DNA of 44,586 nt from contig QHNQ01000024.1 in assembly GCA_003218135.1 (NCBI GenBank), positions 1-44,586 on the forward strand, given 5' to 3'. Below the pieces are notes generated by a model. That model was not told the DNA's origin, searched no databases, and saw nothing but the letters and a program-made list of their open reading frames with translations. Shown here one piece after another: positions 8,863-18,304 of the stretch. The first letter of the stretch is position 1, and every line of letters begins with the position of its first letter. A program made the position numbers and the translations under genes. This DNA comes from Verrucomicrobiota bacterium. Lineage in GTDB: Bacteria; Verrucomicrobiota; Verrucomicrobiia; Chthoniobacterales; UBA10450.

Positions 8863-9915
8863 TCATCGTCCGATATTTCTCACTTCAACGCGATCGGACG
8901 CTGAGTTACCAAGTCCGAGCTGGCTGGCAAAGCCGATATAGGCTGCCTGTGGAGCGACCTTCGGCAGACTCGCGCGCGTCCGCCATTCTTCCAAACGTTT
9001 CAATGCCATCGCATCCAAAGCGACCGGGTCTCTGCTCGCGTACAACGTGGCCTGATGAATGGCGTAGTTTGGTTGGGGTTGAGGGCCGCCTGCATATTGC
9101 GCAAGCAGGCCATCCATCAGATTGAAGACAACCTTCTTTGCGATGACTGGATTACTATAAATTTCCGCAAGACTTTCCGCGCCGAAACGAGAGCCTTGCG
9201 CAAATCGACGCCAGTTATCAATGTTCGGGATTGTCATGTTGTAAATGCAACCGGCGATTCCATTCGTTTCGCTGATACTCATCACAGGGACGTTGATGAC
9301 TTTATCCACCTCGCTCGAAATGATCTTCGAAAAATGACTCACGTTACTGGTATGCTCAGTGTCGGACAGAATCGGCTCTTTTGTTATGTCCCCGGCGTAC
9401 TCGAAATCGCCCCAGACCAGCTTACCGATTACAGGCGCGGAAAGGACCGCTTTGGCGTCATATCCATCGTGCGGCGTGATCGCTTTTAACTGGTAACCGT
9501 CAACTCCAGGCCGATAACCAGCGCCTTTTACTCCACCCAGAGACCGGTCCCAAACAATTATGCTGCTGCGCGGATGACCAGCTGCGACAAGCCCATCGGC
9601 AATCGCAGTCACGATGTCGTGATGCGTTGTGAAAAGTTCGCCGCCTGCTGCGCAGATCTTGATTCCAACCCTTTCACCAGGGGAGACGAGCGACGCCCAC
9701 GCTTTTGCCACGTCAGACTGGCCGGTCGCCGCGAGGACGAGCCGGTTCACCATGTCACGCACCACGCGCGGGTTCGTGTTGTAATCCTTAATTGAGTCAG
9801 CATTGTGCACCGCATAAACAATCGATGGCGTCGGCGGCGGTCCCTGCGCCATGCCGGAAGAGATGGCGCAAAAGAGAAGCAGCATTACGTTTCGCATCAG
9901 CATGACAGGGCCCAC
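8863..9915 (-). CDS. DUF362-like secreted protein
   Basis: Signal-peptide-like N-terminus; VGIKICAAGGELFTTHHDIVTAIADGLVAAGHPRSSIIVWDRS and VPVMS...GIAGCIYNMTIPN. Confidence 0.7.
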   Translation of the reverse strand: MGPVMLMRNVMLLLFCAISSGMAQGPPPTPSIVYAVHNADSIKDYNTNPRVVRDMVNRLVLAATGQSDVAKAWASLVSPGERVGIKICAAGGELFTTHHDIVTAIADGLVAAGHPRSSIIVWDRSLGGVKGAGYRPGVDGYQLKAITPHDGYDAKAVLSAPVIGKLVWGDFEYAGDITKEPILSDTEHTSNVSHFSKIISSEVDKVINVPVMSISETNGIAGCIYNMTIPNIDNWRRFAQGSRFGAESLAEIYSNPVIAKKVVFNLMDGLLAQYAGGPQPQPNYAIHQATLYASRDPVALDAMALKRLEEWRTRASLPKVAPQAAYIGFASQLGLGNSASDRVEVRNIGR

Positions 9916-9975
9916 GGCAGACGGATTTTATGAGTAACGGCGCGAATCACAATACTTCAGCAACGCAGACGAAGC

Positions 9976-10026
9976 TTGTGGGACGTTTCTGTGAAAGCTC
10001 TCGGAGCTGACGCAGACGCCCTACAA
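9976..10026. repeat. Degenerate GTAGGG element upstream of hemW
   Basis: TTGTGGGACGTTTCTGTGAAAGC ... GCTGACGCAGACGCCCTACAA resembles 18214-18273 and 20924-20984. Confidence 0.7.
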
Positions 10027-10038
10027 TTCTCGCACGGC

Positions 10039-11172
10039 ATGACTAGCCCAATTCGCCACCTTTACGTTCATATCCCTTTCTGTGCCCGAATCTGTCCATA
10101 CTGCTCATTTTACAAAGATTTACTCGATCGTTCGCAAACATCGCGATTTTGTGAAGCGATATTGCGCGAGCTGGTAGGGACGCCGTGCTACGGCGTCCGG
10201 TCGGCGCAGCGCGCCGACCCTACCCTCGTTCCATCCACCATTTATTTCGGTGGTGGCACACCGACCGCACTCGGCATCGCGCAACTGGAACTGGTACTGC
10301 GCGGATTTCGTGAGCGGCTTGATTTGTCGCAGTTGATCGAATGGACACTCGAAGCAAATCCAGGAAGCGTGTCAGCGCGCAAAGCAGCTTTTCTTCGCGA
10401 CCTCGGAATTACCCGAATCAGCCTCGGCGTTCAGTCCTGGAATGACGACTTGCTGAAGTTGCTCGGGCGCGAACATAATGCGCGGCAGGCGAAAGAGTCG
10501 TTTGATATTCTGCGAGCAGCCGGGTTCTCAAACATCAATATCGATCTGATGTTCGGGTTACCAGGACAGAGCCTCGAGCAGTGGAGATCGACCCTGGAGA
10601 AAACGATCGCTCTCCAACCGGAGCATATCTCTGCCTATTGCCTCACGTATGAGGAGGACACGGAATTCTTTCTGCGCCACGCGCGCGGTGAATTTCGGCA
10701 AGATCCGGACGCGGATGCCGAGTTTTTAGAGATGTCGATGTCGATTCTGGAGGATGCTGGTTACGAACACTATGAAATTTCAAACTATGCGCGTCCCGGG
10801 TTTTCGTCGGTTCACAATCGCGCCTATTGGATGGGCGAAGATTACTTCGGCATCGGCCCGAGCGCCGTCTCAACCGTCGGTATGCAGCGCTGGCAAAACG
10901 TTTGTGATTATCGGAGCTACATCGATCGCGTTTTCGCCGGGCAATCACCAACTGGCTCCGCTGAAACCCTGACTTCCGACATGAAACGCACAGAGCGAAT
11001 CGCTCTCTCGCTGCGCACCCGCGATGGAGTTTCTGCTTCGGACCTGAAAGGTTTCGAGCGACAAAAGGATGAGTTTACCGCGCTCGGGCTACTTCGCGAA
11101 TCACACGGCAATCTTGCGCTAACGCGACAAGGCAAACTGCTTGCGGATTCAGTCGCCGAAGCATTGCTGTAG
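10039..11172 (+). CDS. hemW: Radical SAM HemW-like protein (coproporphyrinogen III oxidase family)
   Basis: LYVHIPFCARICPYCSFY (CxxxCxxC), YFGGGTPTAL, SLGVQSWNDDLLKLLGR; stop TAG at 11170-11172; carries an in-frame repeat element. Confidence 0.92.
   Translation: MTSPIRHLYVHIPFCARICPYCSFYKDLLDRSQTSRFCEAILRELVGTPCYGVRSAQRADPTLVPSTIYFGGGTPTALGIAQLELVLRGFRERLDLSQLIEWTLEANPGSVSARKAAFLRDLGITRISLGVQSWNDDLLKLLGREHNARQAKESFDILRAAGFSNINIDLMFGLPGQSLEQWRSTLEKTIALQPEHISAYCLTYEEDTEFFLRHARGEFRQDPDADAEFLEMSMSILEDAGYEHYEISNYARPGFSSVHNRAYWMGEDYFGIGPSAVSTVGMQRWQNVCDYRSYIDRVFAGQSPTGSAETLTSDMKRTERIALSLRTRDGVSASDLKGFERQKDEFTALGLLRESHGNLALTRQGKLLADSVAEALL
10173..10224. repeat. GTAGGG double-hairpin element, in frame inside hemW
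   Basis: GGTAGGGACGCCGTGCTACGGCGTCCGGTCGGCGCAGCGCGCCGACCCTACC. Confidence 0.93.
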
Positions 11173-11203
11173 CCGCTGCGCTAGAAGCAAACTCGCAGGC
11201 GCG

Positions 11204-11263
11204 TGTAGCGGTGCTTGTGTCAAGCACCGGACTCGACAGGCGTTTGACACAAACGCCTCTACA
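11204..11263. repeat. GTAG double-hairpin element
   Basis: TGTAGCGGTGCTTGTGTCAAGCACC ... AGGCGTTTGACACAAACGCCTCTACA. Confidence 0.9.
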
Positions 11264-11270
11264 AGGTGAA

Positions 11271-11573
11271 TCAATAAATGTCGTTATCGGAACTGTAGCC
11301 CGAATCCCCTCGAATAGAGCGCAAACGGGCGCGGCTGCCCCATTCGGATTCCGGTCGATTGATTTGTCCGAGAGTGATTTTTATGAGCCACGGCGCGGCT
11401 GCCAACGCGCCAACCGCCACAAGTGCAATCGCGGCTACCTGACGCAGCGGAGGTTTGATCTTGTCCGCGATCAGAATTCCCAAGCCCAGGCCAATCGCGG
11501 TGCGGGTCAACGCAAGCAGTGGGTCCACTGCCGCTTGCTCGGAAGTTTTTGAAATGGATATCGGGAAAGACAT
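11271..11573 (-). CDS. Small membrane protein of unknown function
   Basis: 100-aa ORF with two hydrophobic segments; overlaps the long-form start of the next ORF. Confidence 0.5.
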   Translation of the reverse strand: MSFPISISKTSEQAAVDPLLALTRTAIGLGLGILIADKIKPPLRQVAAIALVAVGALAAAPWLIKITLGQINRPESEWGSRARLRSIRGDSGYSSDNDIY

Positions 11574-11643
11574 CGCCTACCATATACGTCGCGTTTGGGA
11601 AAAAGAAACGGCAATTTCCGCGACGCGATCCGCCTGCACCAAC

Positions 11644-12717
11644 ATGCCTGATTCGATGTACGCGCTCATACTCGCCGGCGGCAGCGGTGAACGTTTTTGG
11701 CCATTGAGTCGCCGCGCGCGCCCCAAACAGCTCCTGCGCCTCGTCTCAGACAAAACTCTGCTCGAAGAAACCTTGGCGCGCTTGGAGGGCCTCATCCCGC
11801 GCGAGCGCATTCTGATCCTGACAAACGCAGAACAGGAGAACGCAGTTCGCAAATTGCTCCGGAATTTCCCAAAGGAAAACATCGTCGCCGAACCGGCCAA
11901 GCGCGACACAGCCGCCGCCGTCGCGCTCGGCACCGGCTGGGTAACAGCTCGCGATCACGCGGCGATTATGGCTGTTTTGCCTGCCGATCATATCATCACA
12001 AACCGAACAGCGTTTCAGGAAACACTCGCTCTGGCTGCCGATGCGGCCGAGGAGACAAGCGAGCTTGTTACCATCGGTATCACACCAACATGGGCGTGTC
12101 CCGGGTTCGGTTACATTGAGCACGGCAAACCGGTTCGTTTGCGTAAGCGGCCTGACAGCGATGCGATTCATCGGGTCGTGCGCTTTCGCGAAAAACCGAA
12201 CCTCGATCTGGCTGAATCGTTCCTGCGAAAGGGAAATTTTCGATGGAATGCAGGCATGTTCGTTTGGTCAGTCCCGACAGTGTTACGCGAATTCAATCGT
12301 CACGCGTCGGAGCTGGCGGATTTCATTTCCCAAGTTCGCGCTCCGGAAAATTTCGAGAAGGCGTTGCGTGAGCACTTCAGTAAACTGCCCCGCATTTCAT
12401 TCGATTACGCGATCATGGAAAAAGCAGATCGCGTCCTCGTGGTGGAAGCCAGCTTCGATTGGGATGATATCGGGAGCTGGCGAACTGTGGCCAATTATTT
12501 TGAGAAGGACCAACACGGCAATGCCGCGAACCGCGCGATTACTGCAGTCGATTCGAGTAATAATGTCGTGTTCGAGGAGAACGGGACGACCGTCGCGCTA
12601 CTGGGAGTTCATAATCTCATCGTTGTGCGAACGGAAGATGCCCTATTGATTTGTGACCGACACGAAGCCGAAAGAATCAAGGATCTGATCGGCAAAATTC
12701 CTCCGGAACTGCAATGA
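11644..12717 (+). CDS. manC: Mannose-1-phosphate guanylyltransferase
   Basis: YALILAGGSGERFWPLSRRARPKQLL, MEKADRVLVVEASFDWDDIGSW. Confidence 0.93.
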   Translation: MPDSMYALILAGGSGERFWPLSRRARPKQLLRLVSDKTLLEETLARLEGLIPRERILILTNAEQENAVRKLLRNFPKENIVAEPAKRDTAAAVALGTGWVTARDHAAIMAVLPADHIITNRTAFQETLALAADAAEETSELVTIGITPTWACPGFGYIEHGKPVRLRKRPDSDAIHRVVRFREKPNLDLAESFLRKGNFRWNAGMFVWSVPTVLREFNRHASELADFISQVRAPENFEKALREHFSKLPRISFDYAIMEKADRVLVVEASFDWDDIGSWRTVANYFEKDQHGNAANRAITAVDSSNNVVFEENGTTVALLGVHNLIVVRTEDALLICDRHEAERIKDLIGKIPPELQ

Positions 12718-12729
12718 CGCGGAGAGACG

Positions 12730-12811
12730 GTCATCCTGAGCGAAGTCGAAGGATCCCGCGAAGTCACCCAACGGATTCACCACGGGATTCCTCGACTTCG
12801 CTCGGAATGAC
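12730..12811. repeat. GTCATYCTGAGCGAAG inverted repeat element
   Basis: GTCATCCTGAGCGAAGTCGAAGGATC ... GATTCCTCGACTTCGCTCGGAATGAC. Confidence 0.88.
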
Positions 12812-12817
12812 ACTGAG

Positions 12818-13252
12818 ATGAATCCAATTTTGGCTCTCGATTTTGGACGGGCACGCATCGGCGTGGCGATTTCTGACGAGTTACAGTTGCTGGCGCACCC
12901 GCTGGAAACTATTCTGGCAAACGAGCGCGCGACCTCGCGAGTGGTAGAACTCGTCCGCCAAAGGAACGTCGAGCATGTCGTGGCGGGTTTACCCAAACGA
13001 ATGAATGGCCAGATCGGCACGGCCGCGACCGAAGCCCTCGAGTTTGTAGAAAAGCTGCGCGCGGTTCTGCCATGCCCAGTCGTCACCTGGGATGAGCGGC
13101 TGACTACGGTCGCAGCACACCGCGCATTGCGTGATGCGGGTAAAAAGACGCGGCACACGCGCGGCTACGTCGATCAGGTAGCAGCTCAAATAATTTTGCA
13201 AAGCTATCTGGACAGCCGCACTGCAAATGCGGCAGCGAAAGATGATCAATAA
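12818..13252 (+). CDS. ruvX: Putative pre-16S rRNA nuclease / Holliday junction resolvase YqgF
   Basis: ILALDFGRARIGVAISDE, VVAGLPKRMNGQIG, TWDERLTTVAAHRAL. Confidence 0.95.
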   Translation: MNPILALDFGRARIGVAISDELQLLAHPLETILANERATSRVVELVRQRNVEHVVAGLPKRMNGQIGTAATEALEFVEKLRAVLPCPVVTWDERLTTVAAHRALRDAGKKTRHTRGYVDQVAAQIILQSYLDSRTANAAAKDDQ

Positions 13253-13268
13253 TCGGTGATCGGTTAAT

Positions 13269-13361
13269 ATCATTCTAAGCGAAGCGAAGAATCTCGGATC
13301 AGTTTTGGATCGATCTCGTTAGCCGAAATAAACCAGAGATGTTTCGCTTCGCTCAACATGA
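13269..13361. repeat. CATTCTAAGCGAAGCGAAGAATC inverted repeat element
   Basis: Left arm CATTCTAAGCGAAGCGAAGAATC; right arm GATGTTTCGCTTCGCTCAACATGAC. Confidence 0.8.
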
Positions 13362-13390
13362 CAGCCTCATCTATGGGGCCAGCGATTGAC

Positions 13391-14131
13391 ATGTCGCGAA
13401 GATTAAAACTGATCGTTGCGTACGACGGCGCGCCGTTCGCCGGCTGGCAAAGCCAACCTCACCGCAATACTATTCAGGATTATCTCGAGCGCGCGTTCGA
13501 GCGCGTCATTGGCAGACCTGTTCGCGTTCACGGCGCCGGACGAACAGACGCAGGCGTACACGCGCTCGCGCAATGCGCGCACGTCGACGTTAACAAAGCG
13601 TTAGCACCTGCGCGTTGGATGGAAGCACTGAATGCGTTACTGCCTCCGGCCATTCGCGTGCTTCGCTGCCGATATGTATCGACCGATTTTCACGCGCGCC
13701 TTTCGGCAAAAGGAAAAGTGTATCGTTATCGAATCTGGTGCGCGTCTGTTTTACCGCCGTTTGAGTACCGACGTGCATGGCACATCGCACGCCCGCTCAA
13801 TCTCAAACTCCTGAAAACTGCAGCGAAGCAGTTCGTCGGCACTCATGATTTCGCCGGCTTCGCCGCCAATCGCGGAAAAGCCGAAGAGAGCACGATCCGC
13901 ACGATTTATTCTGTGCGCGTCCGACAAAACGGTCCTTGCCTGACGATTGAATTCGATGGTGACGGTTTTCTCTACAAAATGGTCCGGTTAATGGTCGGCG
14001 CACTGGTAAAATGTGCGCTTCACAAAATGCACATCAAGGAGATCAGCGCGCGATTAGGCTCGCCGCAAACACACTCAGCCCGCTTCGCAGCTCGTGCTGA
14101 AGCATTATTCCTCGTTCGGGTGAGGTATTGA
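13391..14131 (+). CDS. truA: tRNA pseudouridine synthase A
   Basis: IVAYDGAPFAGWQSQPHRNTIQDYLE, HGAGRTDAGVHALAQ, FLYKMVRLMVGAL. Confidence 0.96.
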   Translation: MSRRLKLIVAYDGAPFAGWQSQPHRNTIQDYLERAFERVIGRPVRVHGAGRTDAGVHALAQCAHVDVNKALAPARWMEALNALLPPAIRVLRCRYVSTDFHARLSAKGKVYRYRIWCASVLPPFEYRRAWHIARPLNLKLLKTAAKQFVGTHDFAGFAANRGKAEESTIRTIYSVRVRQNGPCLTIEFDGDGFLYKMVRLMVGALVKCALHKMHIKEISARLGSPQTHSARFAARAEALFLVRVRY

Positions 14132-14132
14132 C

Positions 14133-14245
14133 AAAAGCGACGCGAGGGCGCCCGCACACAGGCCGGCAGGCAGTGCGCACTCCAAAAGCCTCACAAAACA
14201 GGACACGCATCTTGCGTGAATTTCCGACGAAAATGCTTCCGGAGT
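14133..14245. repeat. GACGCGAGGACGC family element, copy 1
   Basis: AAAGCGACGCGAGGGCGC ... GCGCACTCCAAAAGC ... AAAATGCTTCCGGAGTGC. Confidence 0.75.
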
Positions 14246-14268
14246 GCAACTTAACTTGCCGCCGTGTT

Positions 14269-15528
14269 CTACACCGCCGACACGACGCGGCCGCCCACAT
14301 CGCCGAAGCCGATTCGATAGCCGTCACCCTGGCACCAGCCGGTTATCGTGAGTGTGTCGCCATCTTCGAGCCATTTACGCGTTTCGCCGTTTGGAAGCTT
14401 CAATGGATTCGCGCCGCGCCAAGTTAATTCCAGCATGCAGCCGCGCGATTCTTCTGTGGAACCGCTGATCGTGCCGCTCGCGAGCAAATCGCCGGGTTCC
14501 AAGTTGCAACCATTGACGGTGTGATGCGCGAGCTGCTGTGCGATGCTCCAGTATAGATTTTGGAAATTTGTACGGGTGATGACGTGCGGCGTTTTCATCG
14601 ATGAAGTTTGCAACTGCGCTTCAAGCTGAATGTCGAACGTGAAATCGTTTTTCGCGCGCAAGTACGGGAGTGGCTCGGGATCCTGCCGCGGGAGCGGTTT
14701 CCTGAACGGCTCGAGCGCCTCGAGAGTGACAACCCACGGCGAAATGCTTGTGCAAAAGTTTTTTGCCAAAAAAGGTCCCAGCGGTTGATACTCCCACGCC
14801 TGGATGTCGCGCGCGCTCCAATCGTTCATCAGTACGAGGCCGAAGATGTGATCGGTTGCGTTACCGATCGGCACCGGTTCGCCTAGCGAATTGCCAGAAC
14901 CGATCAGAAACGCCATCTCCAATTCATAGTCCAGACTTTTGCTCGCACCGAAGATTGGCTCTGAAGCATCCGGTGGTTTGACTTGCCCGCTTGGCCGGCG
15001 CACGCCGGTCCCGCTGATCACAACCGAGCTGGCGCGTCCGTGATACGCCACGGGCAACCACTTCCAGTTTGGCATCAGCGCGTTCTCAGGTCCGCGCAAC
15101 ATTGTGCCGACGTTGTGCGCGTGATGATAGGAAGAATAAAAATCCGTGTAATTGCCAATCCGGGCCGGCAATTTCATCACGACGTCCTTTTGCGCATGAA
15201 AAACTCGCCGCCGAATGATCGGATCGTCGCGCAATATCGGCGCGTCTGCTGCCAGAAGATGTTGCAGGATCTCGCGCGTTTTACGCCATGCGGGTCGGCC
15301 CAGCGCGAGAAATGAATTCAGCGACTCTTCAGAAAACACTTTTCGGCCTTGAAATTCTGGCGACTGAAAATGACCGAGTTCCTCCAGCGCCGAAAGATCA
15401 AAAACCAAATCACCGATCGCGACACCTACGCGTGGTCTATCCTGTTTCGGTTGAAACACGCCGAAGGGAAGATTTTGAATCGGAAAATCCGAATCTTTTG
15501 CGATTTCGAGAAACGAGCGAAGAGCCAT
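14269..15528 (-). CDS. fahA: Fumarylacetoacetase
   Basis: YTDFYSSYHHAHNVGTMLRG, LPVAYHGRASSVVISGTGVRRPSGQ, LLASGTISGS. Confidence 0.96.
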   Translation of the reverse strand: MALRSFLEIAKDSDFPIQNLPFGVFQPKQDRPRVGVAIGDLVFDLSALEELGHFQSPEFQGRKVFSEESLNSFLALGRPAWRKTREILQHLLAADAPILRDDPIIRRRVFHAQKDVVMKLPARIGNYTDFYSSYHHAHNVGTMLRGPENALMPNWKWLPVAYHGRASSVVISGTGVRRPSGQVKPPDASEPIFGASKSLDYELEMAFLIGSGNSLGEPVPIGNATDHIFGLVLMNDWSARDIQAWEYQPLGPFLAKNFCTSISPWVVTLEALEPFRKPLPRQDPEPLPYLRAKNDFTFDIQLEAQLQTSSMKTPHVITRTNFQNLYWSIAQQLAHHTVNGCNLEPGDLLASGTISGSTEESRGCMLELTWRGANPLKLPNGETRKWLEDGDTLTITGWCQGDGYRIGFGDVGGRVVSAV

Positions 15529-15539
15529 GCCTGTGATTT

Positions 15540-15627
15540 AACCACGAAGATCACAGAGGCCACGAAGACTTATTTGAATTTTCCCTTTCAAGCACTTCGT
15601 GATCTTCGTGTCCTTCGTGGTCATTAG
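15540..15627. repeat. Inverted word-repeat element (CACGAAG)
   Basis: AACCACGAAGATCACAGAGGCCACGAAGAC ... CACTTCGTGATCTTCGTGTCCTTCGTGGTC. Confidence 0.85.
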
Positions 15628-16553
15628 AGAAGTCCTTGCGCGCGCAAATCGTCACGTGGTTCATCGAAGCTGCAACTGCCAAACGATCTGACGAATTTCC
15701 GGCGATATCGCAGCCGTTCGACGTCGATCTTCCATTCCCGCCATGCAAAAAAATCGTCCGTGAACGAAAATGAATTGGGCTCTTCATCTTCGAGCATGAT
15801 CGCAGCTTGATCTGCATTCCATCGATGCTCTGCCGCAAGGACGGCCGCGCCGAGCACATTAAGAAATCCGTGCATTTTTGTTTTCACTTCATCGCGAAAC
15901 TGCCGGATCGGATGATGCAGCCCTGCTGTAAACTTGATCGGAAGCTGATGCGTAGCGGGGGTCACAAGAGCGTCGGCGATCTGCGCCGAGGTTGGAAACG
16001 CATCGGCTGTCACTCCGCCCGTGCGCAGTTTGTAACCAAAGGTTGCGACTTCCTCATCGGAATTGTGCCCGGCGACGAGCGCTATGGTTTGCTGCGCCCT
16101 GTCCGATGGCGCCTCCCAGAAAACCGGCAGATCGCCGAGAATCGCTTTCGCCTCTTTCAACACTGCAAGCTCAACATCGGGCGGTAAAAGCATTTCGAGG
16201 TGGTTAATCGATATGAGATCGACATCGTATCTCGCGAACGAACGAATCGCCGCATCGATGTCGTCGAGCGCGTCCAAAAACGCGTCCGCTGTTGCAGTCT
16301 TCGGTCCGAGCGCCGCGACGCGCAGCGTATGCAAAGGGTCGAACTCTGAAAGAAGTTGTTTGGCCGCATCGAATTGTTCAATGGAAAGAACGAATCCGCC
16401 GAGCATCCAGCTATCGGCCGAACGAACATATTGGGCGTGATTTTTCAGAGCGGCCTCGAGCCCAAGATTGCACGGCGGAAACATTCCCGCGTAATCGATC
16501 GATTGATTGAGAAGAGTACGGAGCGCAATGGAAACAGCCATGACCGGGGACAT
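15624..16553 (-). CDS. Uncharacterised conserved-looking protein (LNQSIDYAGMFPPCNLGLE N-terminus)
   Basis: Long ORF immediately downstream of fahA, same strand; no family recognised. Confidence 0.7.
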   Translation of the reverse strand: MSPVMAVSIALRTLLNQSIDYAGMFPPCNLGLEAALKNHAQYVRSADSWMLGGFVLSIEQFDAAKQLLSEFDPLHTLRVAALGPKTATADAFLDALDDIDAAIRSFARYDVDLISINHLEMLLPPDVELAVLKEAKAILGDLPVFWEAPSDRAQQTIALVAGHNSDEEVATFGYKLRTGGVTADAFPTSAQIADALVTPATHQLPIKFTAGLHHPIRQFRDEVKTKMHGFLNVLGAAVLAAEHRWNADQAAIMLEDEEPNSFSFTDDFFAWREWKIDVERLRYRRKFVRSFGSCSFDEPRDDLRAQGLL

Positions 16554-16630
16554 TCAACCACGAATCCACCTTCGCCAAGGCTACGGCGCGACAAGTAGAC
16601 AGGAAGATGTTCAGGTAAACTATTGATTCC

Positions 16631-17209
16631 ATGCAGGCGTATTCGTTGTCCCTCGACATCATCAGTGCGTGCTGGATCGCATTTGTCGCAGTCTGGTTGG
16701 TGGCTGCGGTGTCGACCAAGCGCACGGTGTATCGCGAAAGCCGGGCGCAACGGCTGCGCTATTGGGTGCTGCTCGTAATCGCTTATCTCCTCCTTGTTTA
16801 TGGCCGGCAATTACCGTATCCGCTGAACCTTCGCGTTATTCCACATGCGGCGCCGATCGCATGGGCGGGCGCACTCTTGTGCATGGCCGGCCTGGCAGTC
16901 GCCCTTTGGGCCAGAGTTATTCTCGGGCGCAATTGGAGCGGTGTTGTGACATTGAAAGAAGGACACGAACTGGTCGAACACGGGCCGTACCGATTCGTGC
17001 GCCATCCTATCTACACCGGCATACTCACCATGTTCTTTGCGACCGCGCTCGTGCAAGGACACGTGGCCGGATTTGCAGGCGTGCTGCTAACGTTTGCGAG
17101 TTTCTGGATCAAACTCGGCCGCGAAGAAAAACTGATGCTCCAACAGTTCCCCGAGCGATATGCGGCCTACCAACACCGCGCCAAACGCATCATTCCTTTT
17201 GTGCTATGA
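16631..17209 (+). CDS. Isoprenylcysteine carboxyl methyltransferase-like membrane protein
   Basis: HELVEHGPYRFVRHPIYTGIL and several TM segments. Confidence 0.88.
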   Translation: MQAYSLSLDIISACWIAFVAVWLVAAVSTKRTVYRESRAQRLRYWVLLVIAYLLLVYGRQLPYPLNLRVIPHAAPIAWAGALLCMAGLAVALWARVILGRNWSGVVTLKEGHELVEHGPYRFVRHPIYTGILTMFFATALVQGHVAGFAGVLLTFASFWIKLGREEKLMLQQFPERYAAYQHRAKRIIPFVL

Positions 17210-17249
17210 CTTGAGGCGGATGCAGTCGCGTCAGTGGTGAGTTGTCCAG

Positions 17250-18197
17250 CTAGTCGGCCGAGGCAAGTTGCGGGGCCATGCTGAAGGACGCGCGCAACTC
17301 GCCGCGAGGCGGAATGGTTTGGATTCCTTGTTTGTTTTCGAACGCGCGCTGTTCATGATGATCCGTCAGGCCCCAGCACGGTTCGACGCAAAGAAATGGT
17401 CCGCCATCGGACCACAACGTCACATAAGGCACTCCGGTCAGATCCAGCGTTACCCACCGGCCGCTCGGCGGATCGACATAGGAAAATTTCCGACGCGCGA
17501 CATCAACGAGTTCAAGAATGACGGAACCGGGCAATTCGTTTTTGGGAAACGGCATTTCGCCACCGGCAAATTCGATGTCGCGGGTCTCTCCGGATAAAAA
17601 ATTACTCGGTGAAAAATATCGCCGATAGCAGCCTCGCGGCATTTGCAAGCGGAAGCTCCCAAACGAAGTCGCTGCGAAGCCCGGATGCAATCCGAACGCA
17701 ACGTGTGCGGTTAAGTCGGGCTCATGGTTTCGAAACTCGAAAAGCACGCTGAGTTTGTGGGCCTCGAGGCTGTAGGTCAGATCGACGCTCACGTTCAATG
17801 AATATTCAGTCGACGAAAAATCGTCGGGTGTGATCTGATACGTTAATGAAGCGCCGGTGCCTTCGGTTGAAGATCCGGCGAGATGCCAGTTTTTCGAGCG
17901 AAGAAACCCGTGATTGCCGCCTATGATTTCGCGGCCCCGGTAAAGACTGCGACCATTTTTTAACCGGTGAAGATAATAGCCCATGACCGTGGCGTGATTT
18001 GCCCAACCTTGAGACGGTGTAGAGAGATCATCGTCACGATAAAGAAAGCCCGTCCATTTCCCGGCGTCGTTTATTCGGGCCAAACTGATTAATTCCGCCC
18101 CAAGACGCGAGACAATAATCCGCAGACCGTTCTCCTCATCGATCAAAACATCGAGGTCTCGATCGTCCCGTTTTTCTTCGGTGTGCGAAAACTTCAT
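17250..18197 (-). CDS. Aldose 1-epimerase-like protein
   Basis: LGAELISLARI, GNHGFLRSKNWHL, FGLHPGFA, VEPCWGLTDH. Confidence 0.82.
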   Translation of the reverse strand: MKFSHTEEKRDDRDLDVLIDEENGLRIIVSRLGAELISLARINDAGKWTGFLYRDDDLSTPSQGWANHATVMGYYLHRLKNGRSLYRGREIIGGNHGFLRSKNWHLAGSSTEGTGASLTYQITPDDFSSTEYSLNVSVDLTYSLEAHKLSVLFEFRNHEPDLTAHVAFGLHPGFAATSFGSFRLQMPRGCYRRYFSPSNFLSGETRDIEFAGGEMPFPKNELPGSVILELVDVARRKFSYVDPPSGRWVTLDLTGVPYVTLWSDGGPFLCVEPCWGLTDHHEQRAFENKQGIQTIPPRGELRASFSMAPQLASAD

Positions 18198-18213
18198 TAG
18201 GGCGTTTCGTGCA

Positions 18214-18273
18214 ATTGTAGGGCGTTTCTGTGAAACGCCAACGTGACGGCGTCTGAAACAGACGCCCTACAAT
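18214..18273. repeat. GTAGGG double-hairpin element
   Basis: ATTGTAGGGCGTTTCTGTGAAACGCC ... GGCGTCTGAAACAGACGCCCTACAAT. Confidence 0.92.
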
Positions 18274-18304
18274 AGATTCGAACGCGCGCAGATTTCCGCG
18301 CCGC

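Noticed and set aside
11455-11643. N-terminal extension of the mannose-1-P guanylyltransferase ORF
   Set aside because: The conserved domain starts at MPDSMYALILAGG (11644); the upstream part is antisense to a small membrane-protein ORF.
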